A stretch of DNA of 58,438 nt from UBA7803 sp041686955. GTDB lineage: Bacteria; Pseudomonadota; Gammaproteobacteria; Pseudomonadales; Azotimanducaceae. This document shows positions 19,759 through 28,026 of the stretch, piece by piece. Location: positions 1 through 58,438 of the forward strand of contig JAWLCV010000019.1 in assembly GCA_041686955.1 (NCBI GenBank), given 5' to 3'. The notes below the pieces were generated by a model, which saw only the letters and a list, made by a program, of their open reading frames with translations, had not been told where the DNA came from and did not search any database. The position numbers and the translations under genes are program-made. Numbering within the stretch: the stretch's first letter is position 1; every line of letters begins with the position of its first letter.

Positions 19759-20972
19759 GCGCTCTCTCCCTGCACGATGACGCCCTGATCGAGCCCCTGG
19801 CGCAGCCGCTCGGGGTCCAGATCCGCCCATTCCCGGAATACTTCCACGGTGTGGGCGCCGAGCAGCGGCGGCGGGCTGAAGTGCTCGTCGGCGTCTCCGC
19901 TCAGCTTGATCGGGTTGCCCGGCACCTCGGCACTGCCGCCCTGGGGATGATGAAGCTCCACCACCATGTTGCGGTAGCGGACCTGGGGATCGTTCAGCGC
20001 CTGGGCCAGGTTGTTCACCCGGGCGCACGGTATCCGTGCCGCCTCCAGCTTCCTCAGCCAATGCTCGGCGGTATCCGCCGCGAGCCGTTGCTGGAGCAGA
20101 TCCTCGATGTAGGTCTTGTGCTCGAGACGAACCGCCGCGGTGGCGAACCGCGGGTCGCGCAGCTCGTCGATGCCCACCAGATCCACCAGCGGGGGCCAGA
20201 AGCGGTCGCCGATGACCGCGATGATGATGGTGTCGTCCGCGGTGGCGAAGGTGTTGTAGGGGGTGTGCACGAAGTGGGAGTTGCCGATGGGCCCGGGAAT
20301 TTCTCCGGACATGGAGTACATGGTGGCCATGTAGTTCAGCAGGCTGATCTGGACGTCGAGCATGGAGACGTCCACGTGCTGGCCCTTGCCGGTGCGGGTG
20401 CGGGCGAGCAGAGCCGCCTGGATGCCCATCACCGCGAACATGCCGCCGCCCAGGTCGCCGATGGGTATGCCGGCCCGCACCGCATCACCCGGACCCTTGC
20501 CGGTGATGGACATGCCGCCGCCGAGCCCCTGGACGATCTGGTCGAAGGCGGGCCGCTGGAAGTTCGGTCCGCTCTCGCCGAAGCCGGTGACGGAGCAGGT
20601 GACGATGGCCGGGTTCACCGCGGCCAGCGACTCGTGGTCGATGCCGAGCCGCTGCGGCACCCCGGCGGAGAAGTTGTCCAGCACGACGTCCGCCGCCTTC
20701 ACCAGCTCGTAGAAGAGCTCGCGGCCGGCGGGGTGCTTGAGATCGATGGCGACGCTGCGCTTGTTGCGGTTCAGGGTGAAGAAGTAAGCGCCCATGCCGT
20801 GGATGGAATTCTTCGGGTCTCCCTCGAGCAGGCGGCGGGTTCCCTCGCCCGTGCCGGGCGGCTCCACCTTGACGGTGTCGCAGCCCAGGTCGGCGAGGAT
20901 CATCCCGGCGTAGGGGCCGGAGAGCATGTGGGTCAGGTCTATGAGGCGGAACCCCTCGAGCGGTTTGGTCAT
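19755..20972 (-). CDS. Family III (CaiB/BaiF) CoA-transferase
   Basis: 405 residues, the usual size. N-terminal RLIDLTHMLSGPYAGMILADLG and VKVEPP are family signatures; the catalytic aspartate lies in VDVSMLDVQISL, and GMGAYFFTLNRNKRS and QGLGGGMSITG are typical. It moves CoA from a donor such as succinyl-CoA to a carboxylic acid. It is the first gene of a five-gene operon (transferase, lyase, hyuA, hyuB, amidase-like). A quasi-palindrome at 21005-21016 sits 33 bp upstream of its ATG and is probably the site for the adjacent GntR regulator. Confidence 0.94.
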   Translation of the reverse strand: MTKPLEGFRLIDLTHMLSGPYAGMILADLGCDTVKVEPPGTGEGTRRLLEGDPKNSIHGMGAYFFTLNRNKRSVAIDLKHPAGRELFYELVKAADVVLDNFSAGVPQRLGIDHESLAAVNPAIVTCSVTGFGESGPNFQRPAFDQIVQGLGGGMSITGKGPGDAVRAGIPIGDLGGGMFAVMGIQAALLARTRTGKGQHVDVSMLDVQISLLNYMATMYSMSGEIPGPIGNSHFVHTPYNTFATADDTIIIAVIGDRFWPPLVDLVGIDELRDPRFATAAVRLEHKTYIEDLLQQRLAADTAEHWLRKLEAARIPCARVNNLAQALNDPQVRYRNMVVELHHPQGGSAEVPGNPIKLSGDADEHFSPPPLLGAHTVEVFREWADLDPERLRQGLDQGVIVQGESA

Positions 20973-21004
20973 CGAGCAACTTCGGTGTTCAGTGGTCGAA
21001 CGGA

Positions 21005-21016
21005 ATTGTATACATG
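21005..21016 (-). promoter_or_regulatory. Putative GntR operator upstream of the CoA-transferase operon
   Basis: The sequence ATTGTATACATG contains the hexamer palindrome GTATAC. The same 11 bp, ATTGTATACAT, recur in inverse orientation at 21774-21784, on the other side of the GntR gene. Short palindromes of this style are typical FCD-type GntR sites. On the minus strand TACAAT inside it could serve as a -10 box, so binding would block transcription of the operon. Confidence 0.65.
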
Positions 21017-21032
21017 TAGCTCGGCGGCGTGT

Positions 21033-21749
21033 CTACTCGACGGGGGAAGCCGGGCGTGGCCGCAGCGGCCGCGGCTGCGGATTGGGAGCGGCGTGCTCCA
21101 GGGCGCGGCGCGCCGCGTGGATGTGGCTGCGCATGATGGCCTCCGCCCACGCCGCGTCCCGGGATTCCAGGGCGCGCAGCAGTTCCTGGTGGTGATGGTG
21201 TGACTCGGCGATGCGGGTCAGAGAAAATCGCTGGGCGGTGTGGGCCATCAGCGCCTGCTCCACCAGGTGGCCCAGTATGCGCATCAGCCGGCTGCTGCCC
21301 GAGGCGCGCCACACCGTCTCGTGGACCACCCGGTTGAGCCGCAGGAACTCGCTCACCTTCTCGTCCTGGGGCGCGTCGCTCGTCAGAACCGCGTCCATTT
21401 CCTCGATGGCCGCGGCGATCCGGCGCAGGTCCTCGGGCGACGTGCGGCGGGCTGCCCGTTCCGCCGCGTGGCCTTCGAGCAGGGCGCGCAGGGCGAACAG
21501 GTCGTCCAGGTCGTCGTGGCTCCAGGACTTCACCTGGGCCCCCTGGTTGCGTGTGATCACCACGAAGTCCTCCGCCGCCAGGCGGCGCAGGGCCTCCCGC
21601 ACCGGCGTCCGGCTGACGCCGCAGAAATCCACCAGCTCGGTTTCCTTGAGGCGGGCGTTCGGCGGGAAGGTGCCGTTCAGGATGCTGGCACGGATGGTGG
21701 CGTAGGCACGGTCGGCGGCGCTGCTCACGTAGGAAGCTCCGGATTCCAT
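21033..21749 (-). CDS. GntR-family (FadR/FCD type) transcriptional regulator
   Basis: 238 residues. The N-terminal winged helix (about 10-75) includes YATIRASILNG, LKETELVDFCGVSRTPVREALRRL and the wing near VITRNQGAQV. The C-terminal all-helical FCD ligand domain (about 90-215) has DDLFALRALLEG and the spaced histidines (VHETVWRASG, HHHHQELL) that often hold a metal or an acidic ligand. It is encoded between the catabolic operon and the divergent TonB receptor, with a matching candidate operator on each side. It probably represses both and is released by the substrate or an intermediate. Confidence 0.93.
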   Translation of the reverse strand: MESGASYVSSAADRAYATIRASILNGTFPPNARLKETELVDFCGVSRTPVREALRRLAAEDFVVITRNQGAQVKSWSHDDLDDLFALRALLEGHAAERAARRTSPEDLRRIAAAIEEMDAVLTSDAPQDEKVSEFLRLNRVVHETVWRASGSSRLMRILGHLVEQALMAHTAQRFSLTRIAESHHHHQELLRALESRDAAWAEAIMRSHIHAARRALEHAAPNPQPRPLRPRPASPVE

Positions 21750-21772
21750 GTGGTTCCCATGGTAAACCTTTT

Positions 21773-21785
21773 AATGTATACAATG
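21773..21785 (+). promoter_or_regulatory. Putative GntR operator between gntR and the TonB receptor gene
   Basis: AATGTATACAATG holds the reverse complement of the 11-bp core seen at 21005-21016. It lies 35 bp before the receptor ATG and 24 bp before the gntR start on the other strand. TATACA within it (21777-21782) could be a -10 box, with TTCCCA 17 bp upstream. It is thus placed to control both divergent genes. Confidence 0.65.
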
Positions 21786-21819
21786 ACCCCGCCGTTACCT
21801 GCGGAGGAGGGAACCGTTC

Positions 21820-24321
21820 ATGAGCCGGCGCCGACCCCACATCCTGCCCGTCGCATCCGGGCTCGCCGCAAGCGCTCTCGTCTCGGTGGCCGCGGCCCCG
21901 TCTGCGGGAGCTGCCGAAGCCATCGAAGAGGTGGTCGTGACCGCGCGACGCGCGGCGGAGACCCTCTCCGACGTGCCCATCGCCGTCACCGCGTTCACCG
22001 CCGACGAGATCGAGGACGCAGGCATTCAGCGCCCCGAGGATTTCATCGCCCTGACTCCCAACGTGGTGATGGCCGACACCGCGAACACCGGCGACACCCT
22101 GGTGACCATCCGTGGCATCACTTCCACCCGGGACGCCGAGTCCAATTTCGCTCTGGTGGTGGACGGGGTGCTCATCACCAATCCCAATGCCTTCAACCGC
22201 GAGCTTCTGGACGTGGCCCAGATCGAGGTGCTCAAAGGGCCCCAGGGCGCGCTGTACGGCCGCAACGCCTCGTCGGGAGCCATCCTCATCACCACCCGCA
22301 AACCGGCGGAGGAGTTCGAAGCCGAGCTCACCGGCGGCGTGGGCAACAACGACAGCTACCGCCTGCAGGGCGCGGTTTCCGGGGCGTTGGCCGACGACCT
22401 GCGCGGCCGGCTCAGCTTCAGCCACCGTGAGACCGATGGGCACTACCGGAACGTCTTCCTCGACGAGCACAACGTGGACTTCTTCGAGGACGACACGGTG
22501 CGCGGCCGGCTGGTGTACGAGGCGGGCGCCACGACCTGGGACCTGCGCATGGGCTTCACCCAGACGGAGGCCGGCACCATAAGCTTCAACGCCACCTTCG
22601 CCCTGCCGGGCTTCACCAATTTCGGCACGCCCGGGGACGAGTTGTTCTTCATCGACGTCAACGAGCACGACTTCCAGTACATGTTCAACGTGCCGCCGAA
22701 CAACGAGCAGGACGTCTGGGACGTGTCGTTGAAGATGGACCACGAGCTCGGAAACGGCTACGCAGTCACCGCCATCCTCGCCTACAACGACCTGGAGGAG
22801 AGCCTGCTCTCAGACGGCACCAGCGCCGCCTTCGGCGGCTACTCCGCGGTGCCCGCCTGCGCCGCCTCGGTCACCGCGGAGACCATCGCCCTGGTGAACG
22901 GCGCGCCGCCCCAGTTCCTGTTCGCCGCCCCGGGTCAGCCGCCGACCGCGGCCAACAGCCTGCTGGGGGCCTACACGCCGCTGACCTGCGACGGTTATCA
23001 GTACCAGGAGCGCAATCAGAGCGACGTCAGTCTCGAGCTGCGGCTGGCCGGGCCCACGGACACGCCGGTGACCTGGCTGGTGGGCGCCTATGCCGCGGAC
23101 ATCGAGCGTGAGGTGGTGGTGGGCTACGGCGCCGATCTGGGGCAGGGGTTCCTCGAGCAGCCGTTCGTGCCGGCGACGGGGCCCAACCCCACCGACCTGC
23201 TGTTCTGGGACGATTTCGACACCCGGGTGTACTCCGCCTTCGCTCAGGTGGCCATCGATCTGCGTGACGACCTGGAGCTTTCCCTGGAGGGGCGCTTCGA
23301 TCGGGAGGAGCGGGAGGTCGAGAACAACGTGCCGCTCGAGCCCTCGGTGCTGCTCTTCGGCGGCGGCGGGCCGCTGAACCCGGCGCGAACCGCGGTCGAC
23401 CAGCCGATCCCCAGCCGGGACCGCACGTTCAATCAGTTCCAGCCCCGGGTGGCGCTGCGCTGGGACTGGACCGACGCCACCAGCCTCTACGCCTCGTACG
23501 GCGTCGGCTTCCGCTCCGGCGGCTTCAACAGCCTGGGCAGCCAGGCCGTCACCGAGTTCTGGTTCAACAGCGGCGACCCGTTCGGGCTCGGCTCGGTGGG
23601 GGCAGGCCTCGACGTCAACGACGAGTACGACAAGGAGGTCACACAGGCGTTCGAGGTCGGCCTGAAAGGGGTCTACCTGGACGGACGTCTGACGATCAAC
23701 GGCGCCGTGTTCCAGACCGACGTGGACGACAACCAGTTCTTCGAGTTCTTCGCCGGCCCGTTCGGCCTGCTCCGGGTGGTCACCACCATCGACGAGCTTC
23801 GGCTGCGCGGCTTCGAGCTCGATGCGGCGTACCAGATGACGGACGCGTTCGCGCTCACCGGAGGCTTCGGCTACACCGACGGCGAGATTCAGGAGAATCG
23901 GCACCGGCCCGAGACGGAAGGCAACGAGGCGCCCCTGGCACCGGAGTACACCCTGAACCTGGGCGGGCAATGGCAGCAGAACCTGGGGGATGCGCTGAAT
24001 CTGGTGGTGCGCGTGGACTACGCCCGGGTGGGGGAGACCTGGTTCCACACTGTGCAGGACAACCAGCAGCCGGCCATCTGGACTGCGCTGCTCGGCTTTC
24101 CGGTGGAGTCCGACACCAGCCAGACCAAACGGGATCCGTTCGACACCCTGGATCTGCGGGTGTCGCTGCACGGCCGGCAATGGAGCGCCACCGCCTGGGG
24201 CCGCAACATCACCAACGAGGACTACCTCGAGGAAGTGATCGTCGCACCCGAGTTCGGCGGCTCGTTCATCCACGAGGCTCCGGAGGACAGCTACGGGGTG
24301 GACTTCACCTACCGGTTCTGA
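21820..24321 (+). CDS. TonB-dependent outer-membrane receptor
   Basis: 833 residues. A signal peptide ends near AGAAEA and is followed directly by a TonB box (IEEVVVTARR). The plug domain (about 45-160) contains DVPIAVTAF, VTIRGITST and VLKGPQGALYGRNASSGAI, and the rest forms the 22-strand barrel, ending in VDFTYRF with the terminal phenylalanine of outer-membrane barrels. This Gram-negative uptake pore resembles the large group in catabolic proteobacteria that import organic substrates rather than only iron. GGAGGAGG precedes the ATG. The shared operator suggests it imports the substrate of the CoA-transferase/Hyu operon. Confidence 0.95.
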   Translation: MSRRRPHILPVASGLAASALVSVAAAPSAGAAEAIEEVVVTARRAAETLSDVPIAVTAFTADEIEDAGIQRPEDFIALTPNVVMADTANTGDTLVTIRGITSTRDAESNFALVVDGVLITNPNAFNRELLDVAQIEVLKGPQGALYGRNASSGAILITTRKPAEEFEAELTGGVGNNDSYRLQGAVSGALADDLRGRLSFSHRETDGHYRNVFLDEHNVDFFEDDTVRGRLVYEAGATTWDLRMGFTQTEAGTISFNATFALPGFTNFGTPGDELFFIDVNEHDFQYMFNVPPNNEQDVWDVSLKMDHELGNGYAVTAILAYNDLEESLLSDGTSAAFGGYSAVPACAASVTAETIALVNGAPPQFLFAAPGQPPTAANSLLGAYTPLTCDGYQYQERNQSDVSLELRLAGPTDTPVTWLVGAYAADIEREVVVGYGADLGQGFLEQPFVPATGPNPTDLLFWDDFDTRVYSAFAQVAIDLRDDLELSLEGRFDREEREVENNVPLEPSVLLFGGGGPLNPARTAVDQPIPSRDRTFNQFQPRVALRWDWTDATSLYASYGVGFRSGGFNSLGSQAVTEFWFNSGDPFGLGSVGAGLDVNDEYDKEVTQAFEVGLKGVYLDGRLTINGAVFQTDVDDNQFFEFFAGPFGLLRVVTTIDELRLRGFELDAAYQMTDAFALTGGFGYTDGEIQENRHRPETEGNEAPLAPEYTLNLGGQWQQNLGDALNLVVRVDYARVGETWFHTVQDNQQPAIWTALLGFPVESDTSQTKRDPFDTLDLRVSLHGRQWSATAWGRNITNEDYLEEVIVAPEFGGSFIHEAPEDSYGVDFTYRF

Positions 24322-24404
24322 GCGGGCGGCGGAAGACTCGGGTTCGGCCGGCCGGCGCCAGCCGGGTTATCATGCGCGCTTCCTGGTGGCTGGAGCGTTG
24401 GACG

Positions 24405-24626
24405 ATGAGATATGCGGGACCGGCGGCGGTGCTGCTCTGCGTGGGTCTTCTGGGCGGCTGCTTCAACGGTGACAACGACACCATCCGGCTCGGCGACGTC
24501 TCCATCGGTCAGCAGATGATCGACCTGCAGCGCGCCGTGGAGCAGGGCGCGCTGACCCAGGAGGAGTTCGAGCGGGTCAAGGCCGTGCTGATCTCCTTCG
24601 ACGCCGACTGCGAAAGCGGCGAATAG
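24405..24626 (+). CDS. Small lipoprotein with a SHOCT-like helix pair
   Basis: 73 residues from the ATG at 24405, preceded by GGAG at 9-bp spacing; an ATG at 24372 lacks such a site. A lipoprotein signal peptide ends in the lipobox LLGGC. The short mature part has DLQRAVEQGALTQEEFERVK, which resembles the SHOCT motif (a short helical oligomerisation element). The mature part is acidic overall. It lies between the TonB receptor and an MFS gene on the same strand. Function unknown. Confidence 0.7.
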   Translation: MRYAGPAAVLLCVGLLGGCFNGDNDTIRLGDVSIGQQMIDLQRAVEQGALTQEEFERVKAVLISFDADCESGE

Positions 24627-24667
24627 CGCCGGAGGGGCGGCCCCGGCCCCTTGTGCGCGCATGATCC

Positions 24668-25897
24668 ATGCGTCCGTTGCACTATTACCTGCTCGGGACG
24701 GGCAGCTGGTTCCTGGCGTTCGGCATCCAGGGGGTCATGTTCGCCTGGCTGGTGACCATGGTGTTGCACGAGACCCCGGAGAAGGTGGGCATCGCGCAGA
24801 TGTCCCTGCTGCTGCCGGGTACCGTGCTGATACTCATCGGGGGCAGCTACGCCGATCGCTTCGGCGCCCGGCGCATGGCGTTGCTGGCCCAGGCGGTGGC
24901 CATGCTGGCGCCGGCGATCCTGCTCTGGCTGGTGGCGGCAGGGCAGCTCAGCTTCACGATCATGATCGGTTACGCGGTGCTGATGGGGTTTGCCCAGGCG
25001 TTCGTGACCCCGGCCCGGGACGGCCTGCTGAGCCAGGTGGCGGAGGGCCGGGTGCAGCGCACCGTGATGCTCACCAGCATGATCCAGTTCGGCCTTCAGG
25101 TGGTGGGTTTCCTCGTGGCCTCGCTGGCCGACCTGGCGGGGCCGGAGCCGATCCTGGCCATTCAGGTGCTGGTGCTCGCCGTGGGCATATTCGGCTTCTC
25201 CCGGATCGAGAACCAGCGCCACGGCGCGGGCAGTGCGCCGCCGCGACTCCTGCGCTCGCTGGCCGAAGGGAGCCGTACCGTGGCGTCGTCCCCGGCGATG
25301 CGTATGATCCTGGTGCAGAACACCAGCATGGCCCTGTTCTTCATGGGTTCCTACATCGTCACCATGCCGCTCCTGGTCCGCGAGGCCTTTGCGGGGGACG
25401 CCTCCGATCTCGCTCTGATGAACGCCAGCAACAGTCTGGGGCTGGTCACCACCATCATCCTGCTGCTGCGCCTCGGCGACGTCCACCGTCAGGGGCGCGC
25501 ACTGGTCGTGTCTCAGGCACTGGGGGCCCTGGTCCTCGGCGCAGCCGCGTTCGCGCCGGCGTTCCCGGTGTTCCTGGCCTCACTGTTCGTCTGGGGGTTG
25601 TGCGGAGGCGTGGCCATGACCATGTCTCGCACCATCATGCAGGAGCAGGCGCCCATGGCGCAGCGCAGCCGGGTGATGAGCTTCTATTCCTTCTCGTTCA
25701 TGGGCGCGGGTCCCGTGGGTGCGTTGCTCAATGGGTATCTGGTGGAGGTGGTGGGCCCTCGTATGGCACTGCTGATCTGCGCTGCGGCCATGTTCACCAT
25801 CATGCTGGTGATCGCATCGGGATCCGGTCTGTGGCGGCTGCGGGCCCCGCGGGCGGCCGCGGGACCCGCGCCCGGAGCCGGCGGCGGTATGAGCTGA
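24668..25897 (+). CDS. MFS transporter (EntS-like)
   Basis: 409 residues with about 12 hydrophobic helices. The loop 2-3 motif GGSYADRFGARRM is the MFS signature and recurs weakly in the second half. The overall pattern resembles the EntS/MefA-type efflux branch. The stop codon overlaps the hyuA start (TGATG), so the carrier is translationally coupled to the second hyuAB pair. This suggests transport of the cyclic amide or of its product; direction cannot be told from sequence. Confidence 0.9.
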   Translation: MRPLHYYLLGTGSWFLAFGIQGVMFAWLVTMVLHETPEKVGIAQMSLLLPGTVLILIGGSYADRFGARRMALLAQAVAMLAPAILLWLVAAGQLSFTIMIGYAVLMGFAQAFVTPARDGLLSQVAEGRVQRTVMLTSMIQFGLQVVGFLVASLADLAGPEPILAIQVLVLAVGIFGFSRIENQRHGAGSAPPRLLRSLAEGSRTVASSPAMRMILVQNTSMALFFMGSYIVTMPLLVREAFAGDASDLALMNASNSLGLVTTIILLLRLGDVHRQGRALVVSQALGALVLGAAAFAPAFPVFLASLFVWGLCGGVAMTMSRTIMQEQAPMAQRSRVMSFYSFSFMGAGPVGALLNGYLVEVVGPRMALLICAAAMFTIMLVIASGSGLWRLRAPRAAAGPAPGAGGGMS

Positions 25898-28026
25898 TGG
25901 CGGGCGCAGGCATCAGGCTGGCCGTCGACATCGGCGGTACCTTCACCGACGTGGTGCTGGATACGGGCCGCGGCCGGGTCGGCAGCTTCACCACCAAGGT
26001 GCTCACGACCTACGACGATCCCGCCAACGGCGTGCTCGCTGGCATTCGCCAGGTGCTCGGGGAGGCCGGCGTCGAGGCCGCCGACGTGCGGCTGATGCTG
26101 CACGGCACCACCCTGGCCACCAACGCTCTCATCGAGCGGCGTGGCGCGGTCACGGCGCTGCTCACCACCGAGGGTCACCGGGACGCCGTGGAGATGGCGT
26201 TCGAAAACCGCTTCGAGCAGTACGACATAGGCATCGACCGGCCGGAGCCTCTGGTCCCCCGCACGCTGCGTTTGCCGGTGCCGGAGCGGCTCGACGCCGA
26301 AGGCGAGGTGCTGCGCCCGCTGGATCGGGGGGCGCTCGATCCCATCGTCGCGGAGCTGCGCGCCCGCCAGGTGGAAAGCGTCGCGGTGGGCCTTTTGCAT
26401 TCCTACGTCAACCCGCTGCACGAGCAGGAGGTGGGGGCGCACCTGCAGCGGGCCCTGCCCGGGGTGGCGGTGACTCTCTCCTGCGAGGTGTGCCCGGAGA
26501 TCCGTGAGTACGAGCGGCTCTCCACCACCTGCGCCAACGCGTACGTGAAGCCCCTCATGGGCCGCTACCTCGAGAGCCTGAAACGCCAGCTCCGCGGGCT
26601 CGGCATGGCGTGTCCGGTGCTGCTCATGACTTCCGGCGGCGGCTTGACGACCCTGGACACGGCGGCCCGGTTTCCCATCCGGCTGGTGGAGAGCGGGCCT
26701 GCCGGCGGCGCCATCCTGGCGGCCCGGGTGGCCAGGGAGGGCGGCTACGAACGGGTGCTCTCCTTCGATATGGGCGGGACCACCGCCAAGATCTGCCTCA
26801 TCGACCGGGGCGCGCCGCTGCTTTCCCGCTCGTTCGAGGTGGGCCGCGTCTATCGCTTCAAGAAGGGCAGCGGTCTGCCCGTGCGCGTCCCCGTGATCGA
26901 GATGGTGGAAATCGGCGCCGGAGGCGGTTCCATCGCCTACGTCGACAAGCTCCAGCGCATCAACGTGGGTCCCGCCAGCGCGGGCTCCGAGCCCGGCCCC
27001 GCCTGCTACGGGCGCGGCGGAAGCCGCCCCACCGTGACGGACGCGGACGTGCTGCTCGGGCGCATCCAGAGCGAGTACTTCGCCGGCGGGCGCCTGGAGC
27101 TCGACGTCGCTGCGGCGCGCCGGGCCGTGACGGCCGGGATCGGCGATCCCCAGGGACTCGATGCGGAGCTCGCGGCGGTGGGGATCGCCGAGGTGGTGGA
27201 CGAGAACATGGCCGCCGCCGCCCGGGCCCACGCGGTGGAGTGGGGCGCCGAAGCGGCCTCGCGCACGCTGATTGCCTACGGCGGCGCCGCTCCGCTGCAC
27301 GCGGCGGCGCTGGCGGGCAAGCTCAAGATCGACCGCATCGTGGTGCCGAGCGGCGCCGGCGTGGGCTCGGCCATCGGCTTCCTGCTGGCGCCGGTTGCCT
27401 ACGAGGTGGTGCGCAGCCGCTATCAGCGGCTGTCGGCGTTCGATCCGGAGGCGGCCAATGCGGTGCTGGCGGAGATGCACGAGGAGGCGGCGGCCGTGGT
27501 TCGCGCCGCGTTGCCCGAGGCTGACCCTGCCCAGGACGCGCTGCGGGAGCTGCGCCGCGCGTACATGCGCTACGTGGGTCAGGGCTACGAGATCGCGGTG
27601 CCGGTGCCGGCGGCAACCCTGACCCCCGGCCACGCCGGCGAGCTGCACCGGGCCTTCGAGGCGGAGTACCAGCGCCTGTACGGGCGCGTCATTCCCCACC
27701 TGGACGTGGAAATCCTGAGCTGGACGCTGACCCTCGCGGCCCGGGAGCCGGAGCCACCTGGCGCGCTGGCCGAACCGGCGCGGAAGCCGGCGGCGGCCGA
27801 GCGCACCTGCGAGCTGGTTGATCCCGCCAGCCGGGAGAAGACCGAAGCCGCCGTGTATCTGCGCGCGCGGCTCGAGCCCGGGCACTGGGCGCCGGGGCCC
27901 GCCCTGGTGGTGGAGGCGCAGACCACCACTGTGGTGAGCGGCGAGTTCGACTTCCACGTGGACGCTCGGGGGTACCTGGTGCTGGAACGGCGACCCGCCG
28001 GGCACGCCGCAGGAGGAGCGACGTGA
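25897..28026 (+). CDS. hyuA: Second hydantoinase A / 5-oxoprolinase-type ATPase subunit
   Basis: 709 residues. Motifs include LAVDIGGTFTDVVLD, LHGTTLATNALIERRG, ESGPAGGAILAARVA, LSFDMGGTTAKICLI and GAGGGSIAYV, defining the HyuA ATPase. The ATG at 25897 overlaps the MFS stop. The middle segment YRFKKGSGLPVRVPVIEMVEIG is longer than in the first HyuA (16739-18814) and points to a different subgroup of this family. It acts with HyuB at 28023-29699, whose GTG overlaps its stop. Confidence 0.94.
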   Translation: MAGAGIRLAVDIGGTFTDVVLDTGRGRVGSFTTKVLTTYDDPANGVLAGIRQVLGEAGVEAADVRLMLHGTTLATNALIERRGAVTALLTTEGHRDAVEMAFENRFEQYDIGIDRPEPLVPRTLRLPVPERLDAEGEVLRPLDRGALDPIVAELRARQVESVAVGLLHSYVNPLHEQEVGAHLQRALPGVAVTLSCEVCPEIREYERLSTTCANAYVKPLMGRYLESLKRQLRGLGMACPVLLMTSGGGLTTLDTAARFPIRLVESGPAGGAILAARVAREGGYERVLSFDMGGTTAKICLIDRGAPLLSRSFEVGRVYRFKKGSGLPVRVPVIEMVEIGAGGGSIAYVDKLQRINVGPASAGSEPGPACYGRGGSRPTVTDADVLLGRIQSEYFAGGRLELDVAAARRAVTAGIGDPQGLDAELAAVGIAEVVDENMAAAARAHAVEWGAEAASRTLIAYGGAAPLHAAALAGKLKIDRIVVPSGAGVGSAIGFLLAPVAYEVVRSRYQRLSAFDPEAANAVLAEMHEEAAAVVRAALPEADPAQDALRELRRAYMRYVGQGYEIAVPVPAATLTPGHAGELHRAFEAEYQRLYGRVIPHLDVEILSWTLTLAAREPEPPGALAEPARKPAAAERTCELVDPASREKTEAAVYLRARLEPGHWAPGPALVVEAQTTTVVSGEFDFHVDARGYLVLERRPAGHAAGGAT

